From Sphingorhabdus pulchriflava (GTDB lineage: Bacteria; Pseudomonadota; Alphaproteobacteria; Sphingomonadales; Sphingomonadaceae): a stretch of 64,000 nt of DNA. Below, in pieces: positions 1 through 7,918 of the stretch. Location: the NCBI RefSeq assembly GCF_003367235.1, contig NZ_QRGP01000001.1, forward strand, positions 1,178,001 through 1,242,000, in the 5' to 3' direction. Position numbers and translations under genes: made by a program. Below the pieces are notes generated by a model that was given only the letters and a program-made list of their open reading frames with translations, was not told the origin of the DNA and did not search any database. Positions within the stretch are counted from its first letter, which is position 1. Every line of letters starts with the position of its first letter.

Positions 1-440
1 AGCTCATTGGCGTTGCACGACCTGACTTCATGCCCGTTTATGCAGGTGCGCTTGAACTGCTTGTCTATGACGATGCAATGCTGGTGGCTGGCGACGAACC
101 ATTAGACGAATTGTCAATTTCGGGCCCAAGTAGTTTCATCCGCCTTGGTCAGCCGCCGGAACGCATTGCACCTGAGGATGCCGGCCTTCCCCGCCACCCC
201 CCCGAAGCGCTAAAAGGCGGAGATGCGCACTATAATGCCGATGCGCTTCGTCGTCTGCTCTCCGGTACATTGTATACGGAACAGGACCGCGCCTATCGTG
301 ACGCCACACTTTTCAATGCCGCTGCAGCGTTGATTGTAGCGGGGCATTCTAAAAATTGGCGCGATGGCGTTGAAGAGGCTGGCGAAGCCATTGATAAGGG
401 ATTGGCGAAGGCGCTGCTCGAATGTTGGGTTCGTTTTTGA
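1..440 (+). CDS. trpD: Anthranilate phosphoribosyltransferase, 3' part (TrpD)
   Basis: C-terminal part of TrpD, which joins anthranilate to PRPP in tryptophan synthesis; the 5' part lies outside the window. The open frame runs in from base 3 (LIGVARPDFM). Family landmarks are an LDELSISGP segment, GGDAHYNADALRRLL, and the final AYRDATLFNAAAALIVAG helix with an EAIDKG tail, as in TrpD C-termini. The stop at 438-440 overlaps the next start at 422. In related genomes trpC usually follows directly (family knowledge); here trpC is about 10 kb away. Confidence 0.85.
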   Translation, partial: LIGVARPDFMPVYAGALELLVYDDAMLVAGDEPLDELSISGPSSFIRLGQPPERIAPEDAGLPRHPPEALKGGDAHYNADALRRLLSGTLYTEQDRAYRDATLFNAAAALIVAGHSKNWRDGVEEAGEAIDKGLAKALLECWVRF

Positions 441-979
441 AGTCCGTTTTTACAAAACATATTTGCCTTCACGGTCCGGAAAGTACGGGCAAGTCGACCC
501 TAGCAACTCGGTTGGCTGCGCATTTCGGGTGCGAGGTCGTCCCCGAATATGGCCGCGCTTATTGCGAGGCACATGGCACCAACATCGGAATGGCGGAACT
601 GGTTCATATCGCCGAAGCACAGGATAGCATGAATAGGGCGGCGGCAGAGCGAGGAGCGGAATTGAGCGCGCCGTTGGTGCTGTTCGATACCGATCCATTG
701 ATTACTGAAGTCTGGGCGCAAATGATGTTTGAGCATAGCGATCCGTGGTTTGCCGGTTTCAATGGCTATGCCGATCTATACCTCCTGCTCGATATCGATC
801 TGCCCTTTGTCAACGATGGTTTGCGCGTTTATGCGAAAATGGAGGAAAGGCAGCACTTCTTTGCATTGTGTAAATCTGAACTGGATGCGCGTGGTGTCCG
901 CTATGCTTTGGTTCGCGGAATTGGCGATGCGCGCTTTGCTGCCGCGCTCGATGCAATTCAGAAAGTTCTGGCGAATTGA
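422..979 (+). CDS. NadR-like AAA ATPase / nicotinamide riboside kinase-type protein
   Basis: A 185-aa P-loop protein of the NadR kinase-domain (AAA_28) type, which in NadR phosphorylates nicotinamide riboside. A Walker A motif, HGPESTGKST, lies near residues 17-26. It is followed by EYGRAYCE and a FDTDPLITEVWA segment typical of this group. There is no adenylyltransferase domain, so only the kinase-like half is present. The ATG at 422 overlaps trpD by 19 bases; a TTG at 437 is another possible start. No pnuC transporter is in view, so the link to NAD salvage is family-based. It reads straight into the DUF1289 gene (stop TGA, then ATG with no gap). Confidence 0.8.
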   Translation: MLGSFLKSVFTKHICLHGPESTGKSTLATRLAAHFGCEVVPEYGRAYCEAHGTNIGMAELVHIAEAQDSMNRAAAERGAELSAPLVLFDTDPLITEVWAQMMFEHSDPWFAGFNGYADLYLLLDIDLPFVNDGLRVYAKMEERQHFFALCKSELDARGVRYALVRGIGDARFAAALDAIQKVLAN

Positions 980-1168
980 ATGGATGACATTGCATCGCCT
1001 TGCATCAAGATTTGCACTATTGATCCGACTGGACAGTGGTGTCTCGGCTGCGGTCGGACATTGGTTGAAATTTCTGGCTGGCTACGCGCAGATCGCGCGC
1101 AGAGGCTGGAAATACTGGCGAAACTGCCGATCCGACTTATACGTCTGAACCAGAAACTGGCGGACTAG
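980..1168 (+). CDS. DUF1289 family small Cys-rich protein
   Basis: A 62-aa protein of the DUF1289 (YdhL-like) family. It carries the family Cys pattern: SPCIKICTID at residues 6-15, then WCLGCGRT near 21-28, followed by a short W/L-rich helix. Four Cys suggest a small metal site; the function is unknown. The ATG directly abuts the TGA of the preceding kinase-like gene, so the two are probably co-translated. Its 3' end overlaps the convergent ABC-F gene by 4 bases. Confidence 0.8.
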   Translation: MDDIASPCIKICTIDPTGQWCLGCGRTLVEISGWLRADRAQRLEILAKLPIRLIRLNQKLAD

Positions 1169-3033
1169 CCCAACGCTTCCAGAGCCTCGCTTGCGGATAT
1201 CCAGCGTGCTTCTGCGGCCTCCTGTGCGGCTACAATCTTTCCGCGCCGCTGCGACAATTCGCCCATTGTCAGGTCTTTATATTCGCTCGAAGCGGATTGC
1301 GGATCGAACATCGCTTTATCAATCGCGGACAGCACGACTTCCAGCTTTGCCAGATCAGCCTCGGCATCGTTTACTTCGCGTTTCAGCTTTGCCTGCGCTT
1401 CACGCGCCGCTGCCGCGGTCTTCTTGTCTTCCTTCCGGTCAGCTTTTGAAAGCTTTTCCTTGGCGGGGCCTCTGCCTAGAATGAAGTCGGTATAATCCTC
1501 GATCGACCCGGAAAATTCCTTCGCCGTCCCACCGTCGACCAACACCAACCTGTCTGCCGTCAGCTCGAGCATGTGCCGGTCGTGACTGACCAGCACGACG
1601 GTACCAGCATATTCGTTCAAAGCTTGCACCAAAGCTTCACGCGCATCGACGTCCAAGTGGTTGGTCGGTTCGTCGAGGATAAGCATATGCGGCGCCTCAC
1701 GGGTAATCAGAGCCAGCGCCAAACGGGCGCGTTCGCCTCCTGATAGCTTGCCGACCTGCGTGGTCGCCTTCGCGCCAGAAAAGCCGAAGCGCCCTAGTTG
1801 TGCGCGCACCGCACCGGGCGTCGCGCCTTTCATTTGGCGGGTCATATGCTCCAGTGGGGTATCGTCGCCATCCAATTCTTCGACTTGATATTGCGTGAAG
1901 TAACCGACGCGCATCTTGCCCGATGCGTTCATCGAACCCTCCATCGGCGTCAGTTGCGCCGCGAGCAAACGCGCCAATGTCGTCTTGCCGTTGCCATTGC
2001 GACCCAAAAGCGCAATCCGGTCGTCGGGGTCGATACGCAGGTTCAACCGCTGTAGCACCGGGTTGCCCGGGCTATAGCCGACACTGGCCAGATCGAGCGT
2101 GATCAGGGGCGGTTTCAATTCGTCAGGGCTGGGGAAATCGAAACTTAGCGTGGGATCGTCGACCATCGCTTGCACTGGCTGCATTTTTGCAAGCGCCTTG
2201 GCTCGGCTCTGTGCTTGCTTGGCGGTGGAGGCGCGGGCCGAGTTGCGAGCGATATAGTCCTGCAACTTGGCGCGTTGAGCATCCTGTGCCGCCTTGGCCG
2301 CCGCCAATTGTGCAGCCCGTTCGGCGCGCTGGCGCTCAAAACTGTCATAGCCGCCGCTATAAAGCGTCACCTGTCCGCCTTCGAGGTGCAGGATATGGTC
2401 GACGACATTGTTGAGTAGATCGCGCTCGTGGCTGATCACAACCATCATGGCAGGATAGTTTTTGAGGAAGTTTTCGAGCCACAAAGTCGCTTCCAGATCG
2501 AGGTGGTTTGACGGTTCGTCGAGCAGCAACAAATCAGGTTGCGAAAAGAGCAGCGAGGCCAGCGCAACACGCATCTTCCACCCACCCGAGAAACTATCCA
2601 GCGGTTGCCCTTGCATCTCTTCGTCAAAGCCGAGGCCAACCAATATGCGCGAGGCCCGTGCCGGTGCAGTATAAGCGTCGATGGCGATCAGCCGTTCGTG
2701 TACCTCAGCCATCCGGTCTGGATCGAGATCTTCCTGCTCACTTTCGAGCATAAGTGCAGCGCGCTCTGTGTCAGCGGCCAATACGGTTTCAAACGGCGTC
2801 GCGTTGCCCGCTGGCGCCTCCTGCGCGATGTATCCGATTCGCGTCCCTTTGGGCATTTCGAGGCTGCCATCGTCCGCCTCCAGCGAACCGATCATCACCT
2901 TCATCAAAGTCGACTTGCCGGCACCGTTGCGCCCGATCAAACCGATACGGCCATATGGCGGCAGCGCCGCGGTGGCGCGGTCGAGGATAGTGCGTCCGCC
3001 AAGGCGCACGGTGATGCCGTTCAGGTTGAGCAT
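1165..3033 (-). CDS. ABC-F family ATPase (Uup/YheS type)
   Basis: A 622-aa soluble protein with two ATP-binding cassettes and no membrane segments, as in ABC-F factors that act at the ribosome. The first cassette has Walker A GRNGAGKST near residue 35, signature FSGGWKMR and Walker B LLLLDEPSNHLD. The second has GRNGNGKTT, LSGGERARL and MLILDEPTNHLD. Between them is the basic, charged linker of the family. A C-terminal coiled coil (about 540-620, rich in K/E/A) resembles the Uup/YheS tail. The subfamily is not certain, so no symbol is given. It is divergent from lepA with about 90 bases between starts. Confidence 0.92.
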   Translation of the reverse strand: MLNLNGITVRLGGRTILDRATAALPPYGRIGLIGRNGAGKSTLMKVMIGSLEADDGSLEMPKGTRIGYIAQEAPAGNATPFETVLAADTERAALMLESEQEDLDPDRMAEVHERLIAIDAYTAPARASRILVGLGFDEEMQGQPLDSFSGGWKMRVALASLLFSQPDLLLLDEPSNHLDLEATLWLENFLKNYPAMMVVISHERDLLNNVVDHILHLEGGQVTLYSGGYDSFERQRAERAAQLAAAKAAQDAQRAKLQDYIARNSARASTAKQAQSRAKALAKMQPVQAMVDDPTLSFDFPSPDELKPPLITLDLASVGYSPGNPVLQRLNLRIDPDDRIALLGRNGNGKTTLARLLAAQLTPMEGSMNASGKMRVGYFTQYQVEELDGDDTPLEHMTRQMKGATPGAVRAQLGRFGFSGAKATTQVGKLSGGERARLALALITREAPHMLILDEPTNHLDVDAREALVQALNEYAGTVVLVSHDRHMLELTADRLVLVDGGTAKEFSGSIEDYTDFILGRGPAKEKLSKADRKEDKKTAAAAREAQAKLKREVNDAEADLAKLEVVLSAIDKAMFDPQSASSEYKDLTMGELSQRRGKIVAAQEAAEARWISASEALEALG

Positions 3034-3124
3034 GATGGCGCGCGCCTAGCAGAGCCAATAGCAACTGTCATGCAGCGATTGCGCTGCCTTGTGGGGAATG
3101 TCCCGCGCTGCTAGAGGCGCGCGC

Positions 3125-4942
3125 ATGACTGAATTGTCCCACATCCGCAACTTTAGCATTATCGCCCATATTGATCATGGCAAGTCGACCTTGGCGGACC
3201 GGCTAATCCAACATACCGGTGGCCTGTCCGAGCGCGAGATGTCGGCGCAAGTCCTTGATAATATGGACATTGAGAAGGAACGCGGGATCACCATCAAGGC
3301 GCAGACGGTGCGCCTCAACTACACCGCGAATGACGGCCAGCTGTATGAGCTGAACCTGATGGACACCCCCGGCCATGTCGACTTCGCCTATGAAGTCTCG
3401 CGCTCCCTCGCCGCCTGCGAAGGCGCGCTGCTCGTGGTTGATGCAGCCCAAGGGGTCGAGGCCCAAACCCTCGCCAATGTGTACCAGTCGATCGAGCATG
3501 ACCATGAAATCGTCCCCGTCATCAACAAGATCGACCTGCCCGCCGCAGAGGTGGACAAGGTGAAGGCCGAAATCGAGGAAATCATCGGCCTCCCCGCCGA
3601 TGACGCGGTCCTCACCAGCGCCAAATCCGGCATCGGCATCGCCGAGGTGCTTGAGGCGATCGTCACCCGCATCCCCCCGCCCAAGGGCGATCGCACTGCA
3701 CCGTTGAAGGCCATGCTGGTCGATAGCTGGTATGACCCCTATCTGGGCGTCGTCATCCTGATCCGCGTGATCGACGGCGTGATCAAAAAAGGCCAGGAAA
3801 TCCAGTTCATGGCCGCCGGCACCAAACATCTGGTCGACCGCGTCGGCTGCATGCGGCCCAAGCTGGAAATCCTCACCGAAATCGCCGCGGGCGAAGTCGG
3901 CATCATCACCGCACAGATCAAGGAAGTCGCGCAAACCCGCGTGGGTGATACGATCACAGACGCCAAGCGCCCCGCGGCAGAGCCCCTGCCCGGCTTCAAG
4001 GAAGTGCAGCCGGTGGTGTTCTGCGGCCTCTTCCCCACCGACGCCGCGGATTTCGAGAAGCTGCGCGAATCTATCTCCAAGCTGCGCCTCAACGACGCGT
4101 CGTTCAGTTTCGAAACCGAAAGCAGCGCCGCATTGGGCTTTGGCTTTCGTTGCGGCTTTCTGGGGCTGCTCCATCTGGAAATCATCCAGGAACGCCTATC
4201 CAGAGAGTTTGACCTAGATCTGATCACCACCGCGCCGTCGGTGGTTTACAAGCTGAAACTCAGCCGCAGCAAGACCGACGATGCGCGCGAGATGGAGCTG
4301 CACAACCCGGCGGACATGCCCGATGTGAACCGCATTGACGAGATTCAGGAACCCTGGATCGAGGCGACGATTTACTGCCCCGACGAATATCTGGGATCGA
4401 TCCTGAAGCTATGCCAGGACAGGCGCGGCGTGCAGAAGCAGCTGACCTATGTCGGCGGCCGCGCCCAGCTCGTCTACGAACTGCCCTTGAACGAAGTGGT
4501 GTTCGATTTTTACGACCGGCTGAAGAGCATCTCCAGAGGCTATGCGAGCTTTGATTACCACCAGATCGGCCACCGCGAGGGCGACCTTGTCAAGATGAGC
4601 ATCCTCGTCAATGGAGACCCGGTCGACGCGCTGAGCATGATCGTCCACCGCGGCACCGCGGAGGCGCGCGGGCGCGGCATGTGCGAGCGCCTGAAAGACC
4701 TGATCCCCCGCCACCTGTTCAAAATCCCCATTCAGGCGGCGATCGGCGGCAAGGTGATCGCACGCGAAACCATCGCCGCGATGCGCAAGGATGTGACCGC
4801 CAAATGCTATGGCGGCGATATTTCGCGCAAGAAGAAGCTGTTGGAAAAGCAGAAGAAGGGGAAGGCGCGGATGAGAGAGTATGGCAGCGTGTCGATCCCG
4901 CAGGAGGCGTTTATTGCTGCGCTTCGCATGGGCGAAGAGTAA
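3125..4942 (+). CDS. lepA: Elongation factor 4 (LepA), translational GTPase
   Basis: A 605-aa GTPase that binds ribosomes and back-translocates or helps initiation. G motifs are [13 protein letters not shown] near residue 15, DTPGHVDF and NKIDLP. The family CTD ends with [18 protein letters not shown] and a [11 protein letters not shown] tail. The ATG at 3125 gives [13 protein letters not shown], matching usual LepA N-termini; an upstream in-frame ATG at 3089 is unlikely. Length is normal. Its last 160 bases recur at 5502-5706 as a broken copy that differs almost only at synonymous sites. Confidence 0.97.
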   Translation: MTELSHIRNFSIIAHIDHGKSTLADRLIQHTGGLSEREMSAQVLDNMDIEKERGITIKAQTVRLNYTANDGQLYELNLMDTPGHVDFAYEVSRSLAACEGALLVVDAAQGVEAQTLANVYQSIEHDHEIVPVINKIDLPAAEVDKVKAEIEEIIGLPADDAVLTSAKSGIGIAEVLEAIVTRIPPPKGDRTAPLKAMLVDSWYDPYLGVVILIRVIDGVIKKGQEIQFMAAGTKHLVDRVGCMRPKLEILTEIAAGEVGIITAQIKEVAQTRVGDTITDAKRPAAEPLPGFKEVQPVVFCGLFPTDAADFEKLRESISKLRLNDASFSFETESSAALGFGFRCGFLGLLHLEIIQERLSREFDLDLITTAPSVVYKLKLSRSKTDDAREMELHNPADMPDVNRIDEIQEPWIEATIYCPDEYLGSILKLCQDRRGVQKQLTYVGGRAQLVYELPLNEVVFDFYDRLKSISRGYASFDYHQIGHREGDLVKMSILVNGDPVDALSMIVHRGTAEARGRGMCERLKDLIPRHLFKIPIQAAIGGKVIARETIAAMRKDVTAKCYGGDISRKKKLLEKQKKGKARMREYGSVSIPQEAFIAALRMGEE

Positions 4943-5019
4943 CCGCTTTTTCCGCTTGCGCTGCGTGATGCGCCTGTCAAAATATTGCGGGGTGGTTTGG
5001 CGAGACAGGGAGAATAGCC

Positions 5020-5484
5020 ATGCACAAAATGGGATCATCGGTCCTGATCGGCGCAGTTGCAATTGTCATGGCCAGCGCGGCCCACGCACAATTTGATCTG
5101 GCCCGTGCGCAAAAATGCAGCGCCGTGGGGATGGATTGGGAAAAGGCGAACAAGGCGGGCTATCCCGGACGGCGAAAGGCGTTAAAGGCCGTAGTCGATG
5201 CGGCAAAGGCCGACCCTGTCATCGGTGCATGTTTCAGCGAGAAAATCCAGAAAGACCTTGGTATTGCGGCAATGAACAGCTCCGCCATTCAGGGCTGGGC
5301 CGCCGTGATCAAGACCAGCACAAACAATCTGACTGCCGCCCAAGAGCAAGCCGCCGCCGACCAATGCCCGGCCAGCACATTGGTGATCGCAGGATGGAAC
5401 GCCTTTTACGCTGGGCGCAGGGACATCAGCACCGCCATCGACAAAAGCGCGCAGGATAAGCATAAAGCGTTGTGCGGGGCGTAG
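5020..5484 (+). CDS. Small exported protein of unknown function
   Basis: A 154-aa protein not recognised by family. Residues 1-23 form a clear Sec signal peptide (hydrophobic core SVLIGAVAIVMASA, cleavage after AHA), so it should be periplasmic. The mature part is helical and Ala-rich, with four Cys near residues 33, 70, 116 and 152 that could form disulfides. It lies between the intact lepA and the decayed lepA tail, so it probably arrived with the event that made this duplication. An in-frame second ATG four codons on is an alternative start. Confidence 0.75.
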   Translation: MHKMGSSVLIGAVAIVMASAAHAQFDLARAQKCSAVGMDWEKANKAGYPGRRKALKAVVDAAKADPVIGACFSEKIQKDLGIAAMNSSAIQGWAAVIKTSTNNLTAAQEQAAADQCPASTLVIAGWNAFYAGRRDISTAIDKSAQDKHKALCGA

Positions 5485-5501
5485 GCGGCGGAAGTCGATC
5501 G

Positions 5502-5706
5502 CTGCGCAAGGATGTGACCGCCAAATGCGGAGCCTGCCCCGGCGGAAGCGAAGCTGGCCGAAGGCCTACGCGGGGGCGGCGACATTTCGCGCAAGAAGAA
5601 GCTGTTGGAGAAGCAGAAGAAGGGGAAGGCGCGGATGAGGGAGTATGGCTCGGTCTCGATCCCTCAGGAAGCGTTTATTGCGGCGCTGAGGATGGGAGAG
5701 GAATAA
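5502..5706 (+). pseudogene. Remnant of lepA 3' end, second diverged copy
   Basis: This stretch repeats the final 160 bases of lepA (4782-4942). It starts with the codons for RKDVTAKC and ends with those for [16 protein letters not shown] and TAA. After the insert it differs from the intact copy at about a dozen and a half positions, all synonymous by my reading, so both copies were once under selection as real lepA genes. A 46-base insert (5529-5574) replaces 3 bases and shifts the frame. The TAA overlaps the ATG of the next gene (TAATG), which suggests this copy is the original neighbour of that gene. Confidence 0.88.
5529..5574. repeat. Short G+C-rich insert in lepA remnant
   Basis: A 46-base block replaces three bases of the lepA-like sequence. 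It begins with GGAGCCTGCCCCGGCGGAAG and contains GGCCGAAGGCC, a local palindrome. It is unlike the LepA coding sequence on either side and looks like a small dispersed element of the kind scattered through some sphingomonad genomes (inference). I saw no second copy in this window. Confidence 0.45.
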
Positions 5707-5888
5707 TGGGCAAGACGATCTTTGAGCGGCACAAGCAACCGTGGACCGCATCGGAGATCGACAAGCTCCACACTCTGGCGAAAAAAGGCATCGGTCTCAA
5801 AGCCGTCGCAAAGGCGCTAACCCGCAGTGAAGAGTCGGTCAGGGACCGCTCTAAGGCCGACGGCATTGTTTTGGCGAAGCTGCGGTAG
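5706..5888 (+). CDS. 60-aa SANT/Myb-like or GcrA-like helical protein
   Basis: A short protein whose body (WTASEIDKLHTLAKKGIGLK, then AVAKALTRSEESVRDRSK) looks like a SANT/Myb-type or other tri-helical DNA-binding fold, with Trp13 and spaced helices. No family name is certain. The ATG at 5706 overlaps the TAA of the lepA remnant. A longer open frame starting at 5472 is rejected because its N-terminal part is shifted lepA sequence. Translational coupling to an ancestral lepA is likely. Confidence 0.65.
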   Translation: MGKTIFERHKQPWTASEIDKLHTLAKKGIGLKAVAKALTRSEESVRDRSKADGIVLAKLR

Positions 5889-5936
5889 GTCGAAGAGTGA
5901 ATTGGCACTTTCACCTGTCCAGTTTCTCGCTAGCGG

Positions 5937-6881
5937 CTACCAAATATTAGGTAAAGCCGAAGCTACAGCTCTAAAGAGCGGAGGTGGAACAGCATTCCCG
6001 ACCACCTGATATTTAAATTTTAATCCTGCCGTGTCTGGAAATTGAAGGTCTCGCTTAAATCCTTGTAGTCGTGCAGTTTCACGATAAGACAGCCGCCGCG
6101 CTGGACCGTCGTACTTGAATCTCCATTCATCGGTATGAACCCTTTCCAACGGGGGGCTTACTGGATGAAGTCCTACGTGTCGGCTATTTGCAACAACTGT
6201 TCGGGCTTGTTCGTTCCAGCCCCGCCAACGGTTCCGGGAAAGATAATACCAGTGAAAGGGCTGAGTATCATACTCTCCTTCGGGCCATAACGGCAAATCA
6301 CCGATAGCATCACGTATCGTAGGGCAAGAGATCGTCCCGTCGACCAAGTTAATTGAGTGGGTAGGCTCGGGAAATTGGTATCGCTGTCCGAGATCGCTCC
6401 GAATGCCAACGAAAAACAAGCGTGTTCGCTCTTGCGGAACGCCATAGTCGATCGCGCTCAAAAGCTTGTGTTCGACCCGATAGCCTGCCGAACGAAACCG
6501 TATCAATTGATTTCGTAGTAAGTGTAGGTGCCCGCTTCGAGTCATTCCGGCTACGTTTTCGACGATAAAAGCCTTAGGGCGGACTTGACGAAGTGCTCTA
6601 TCGAATTCTCTGTAAAGATAGTTGATTTTGCGGTTCGGGTCCCGGACGCCGCCCATACTGAAGCCTTGGCAGGGATAACAACCCACTAACAAGTCAGCTT
6701 TTGGAAATGCTTTCACTCCGGCGACATCACCAAGTACGTAATCAGTCTCTGGTAAATTAGCGTTGTAGAGGTCTTTAGCGTAGGACGTGATGTCGTTAGC
6801 CATCAACACATCGAAACCAGCGTCAATCAAACCTGAATCGCTTCCGCCACAACCGGTAAACAATGAAACCGCAGTGGGCAT
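5937..6881 (-). CDS. DNA (cytosine-5-)-methyltransferase
   Basis: A 314-aa m5C methyltransferase. Motif I is SLFTGCGGSDSGL at the N-terminus. Motif IV holds the catalytic Cys in GCYPCQGFS, motif VI is FIVENVAGM, motif VIII includes QERTRLFFVGIR, and motif X is VVGNAVPP. The target recognition region lies between about 190 and 260, and its target site cannot be read from sequence. The start at 6881 is preferred over an ATG at 6932 because GGGGAG lies just ahead of it and motif I follows at once. It is the last gene of a three-gene minus-strand set with the PD-(D/E)XK-like and ParB-like genes. Base composition is lower in GC than the flanks. Confidence 0.93.
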   Translation of the reverse strand: MPTAVSLFTGCGGSDSGLIDAGFDVLMANDITSYAKDLYNANLPETDYVLGDVAGVKAFPKADLLVGCYPCQGFSMGGVRDPNRKINYLYREFDRALRQVRPKAFIVENVAGMTRSGHLHLLRNQLIRFRSAGYRVEHKLLSAIDYGVPQERTRLFFVGIRSDLGQRYQFPEPTHSINLVDGTISCPTIRDAIGDLPLWPEGEYDTQPFHWYYLSRNRWRGWNEQARTVVANSRHVGLHPVSPPLERVHTDEWRFKYDGPARRLSYRETARLQGFKRDLQFPDTAGLKFKYQVVGNAVPPPLFRAVASALPNIW

Positions 6882-6961
6882 AGTTTTCTCCCCGAAGATT
6901 TCGTTTGGCCTGTAGCGTAAATAACGTTTCAATCCACAAATTTCGAAATCTGAAATTCGGG

Positions 6962-7918
6962 TTATCCGGCATCCTCCAGCTGCGGTAACACTAATTTTGA
7001 TAGCTCATCCATCTGAGGGATCCGTTCGTTAAACTCTACTCTCCCGCAAGCTGCATCGGCAAGGATCGAAAGTCGCGCTCGGTCAAAAACTAATCCCGCT
7101 CTCCGGGATGCTTCACCGAGAAAGCCATCGGCGACATGATAGGGAGTGGCGAAGGCAAAAAGAGGTTCAATATAAGAGAGCGGGTTAAACCATTTCCTAT
7201 ACCGTTTTAGATCGGCATCGTTGAATTTTTCGGTCCAATCATCGCCGCAAGCACATTGACCGAGCACAAATGCGCTTCCTATGCGTTGATCCGGTGGTTT
7301 GGCCCAGACTATGAAGTCGACGCCTTCATCTCCTGTGTGGGTCACATCAGTCGGTAAGTCCGGGTCAGGGCTCCAAATAAACTCGCCTGTCATCAAATGA
7401 GCATCTCTCATTGCAGCGCCAAACTGAGAATGCCCATCAGGTTGTCGTGGAGAACCAACATGAAACGACTTTGCATAGGGACCAAAAAACTCTTGCACTA
7501 ACAATGCGCACAGGCGCTCAAACAGCCTTGGAAAGCCTACGTTCGCGCCAGAAGTAATTTGTTCGGCGAGAGATGCCGCAAGACAAAACTCATAAAATCC
7601 GCTGTTACTTTTTGTATAAACCAGAGAACCGCCGTCTAGTTGGAACGGATAAGATGCGCCCATTATAGCAACACGGCGCTCAATTTCTTCTCGAGCCTGT
7701 CCGACCGCACTATCAAATGCGAGGTCATCTCGTTCCCATCTTTCGACATCTGCGTCAGCACCCACGTCGTAGTCATCCATCGCATCTGCGACACGGTCGT
7801 CATAAACGCCTTGGTCAACAATAGCGCTTGTACTGGCAATGGCAGCAAATTCGGCTTGATCGGCATTCTTAACTAGTTTTTGGAAGGCATGGCGCTGTGA
7901 ATACACATCACCTCTCAT
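6962..7918 (-). CDS. PD-(D/E)XK-like putative restriction endonuclease
   Basis: A 318-aa protein without a sure family. Residues 196-231 hold GDEGVDFIVW, then after a spacer VLGQCACGDDWTEK. This resembles a PD-(D/E)XK nuclease core with D201 and Q221; the usual Lys of the QxK position is Ala, and K231 may take over (inference). The N-terminal 90 residues are acidic and helical. Its ATG overlaps the TAA of the ParB-like gene (TAATG), and the methyltransferase gene follows 80 bases on. Context points to the cutting or effector part of a modification-linked defence system. It could instead be a DNA-binding specificity factor. Confidence 0.6.
   Translation of the reverse strand: MRGDVYSQRHAFQKLVKNADQAEFAAIASTSAIVDQGVYDDRVADAMDDYDVGADADVERWERDDLAFDSAVGQAREEIERRVAIMGASYPFQLDGGSLVYTKSNSGFYEFCLAASLAEQITSGANVGFPRLFERLCALLVQEFFGPYAKSFHVGSPRQPDGHSQFGAAMRDAHLMTGEFIWSPDPDLPTDVTHTGDEGVDFIVWAKPPDQRIGSAFVLGQCACGDDWTEKFNDADLKRYRKWFNPLSYIEPLFAFATPYHVADGFLGEASRRAGLVFDRARLSILADAACGRVEFNERIPQMDELSKLVLPQLEDAG

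Noticed and set aside
3203-4174. Long open frame of 323 aa on the minus strand opposite lepA
   Set aside because: It lies fully within lepA and has a low-complexity Asp/Gly/Val-rich translation typical of antisense shadows in GC-rich genes.
5472-5705. N-terminal extension of the 60-aa gene
   Set aside because: The extension is the frameshifted lepA remnant, so the start at 5706 is preferred.
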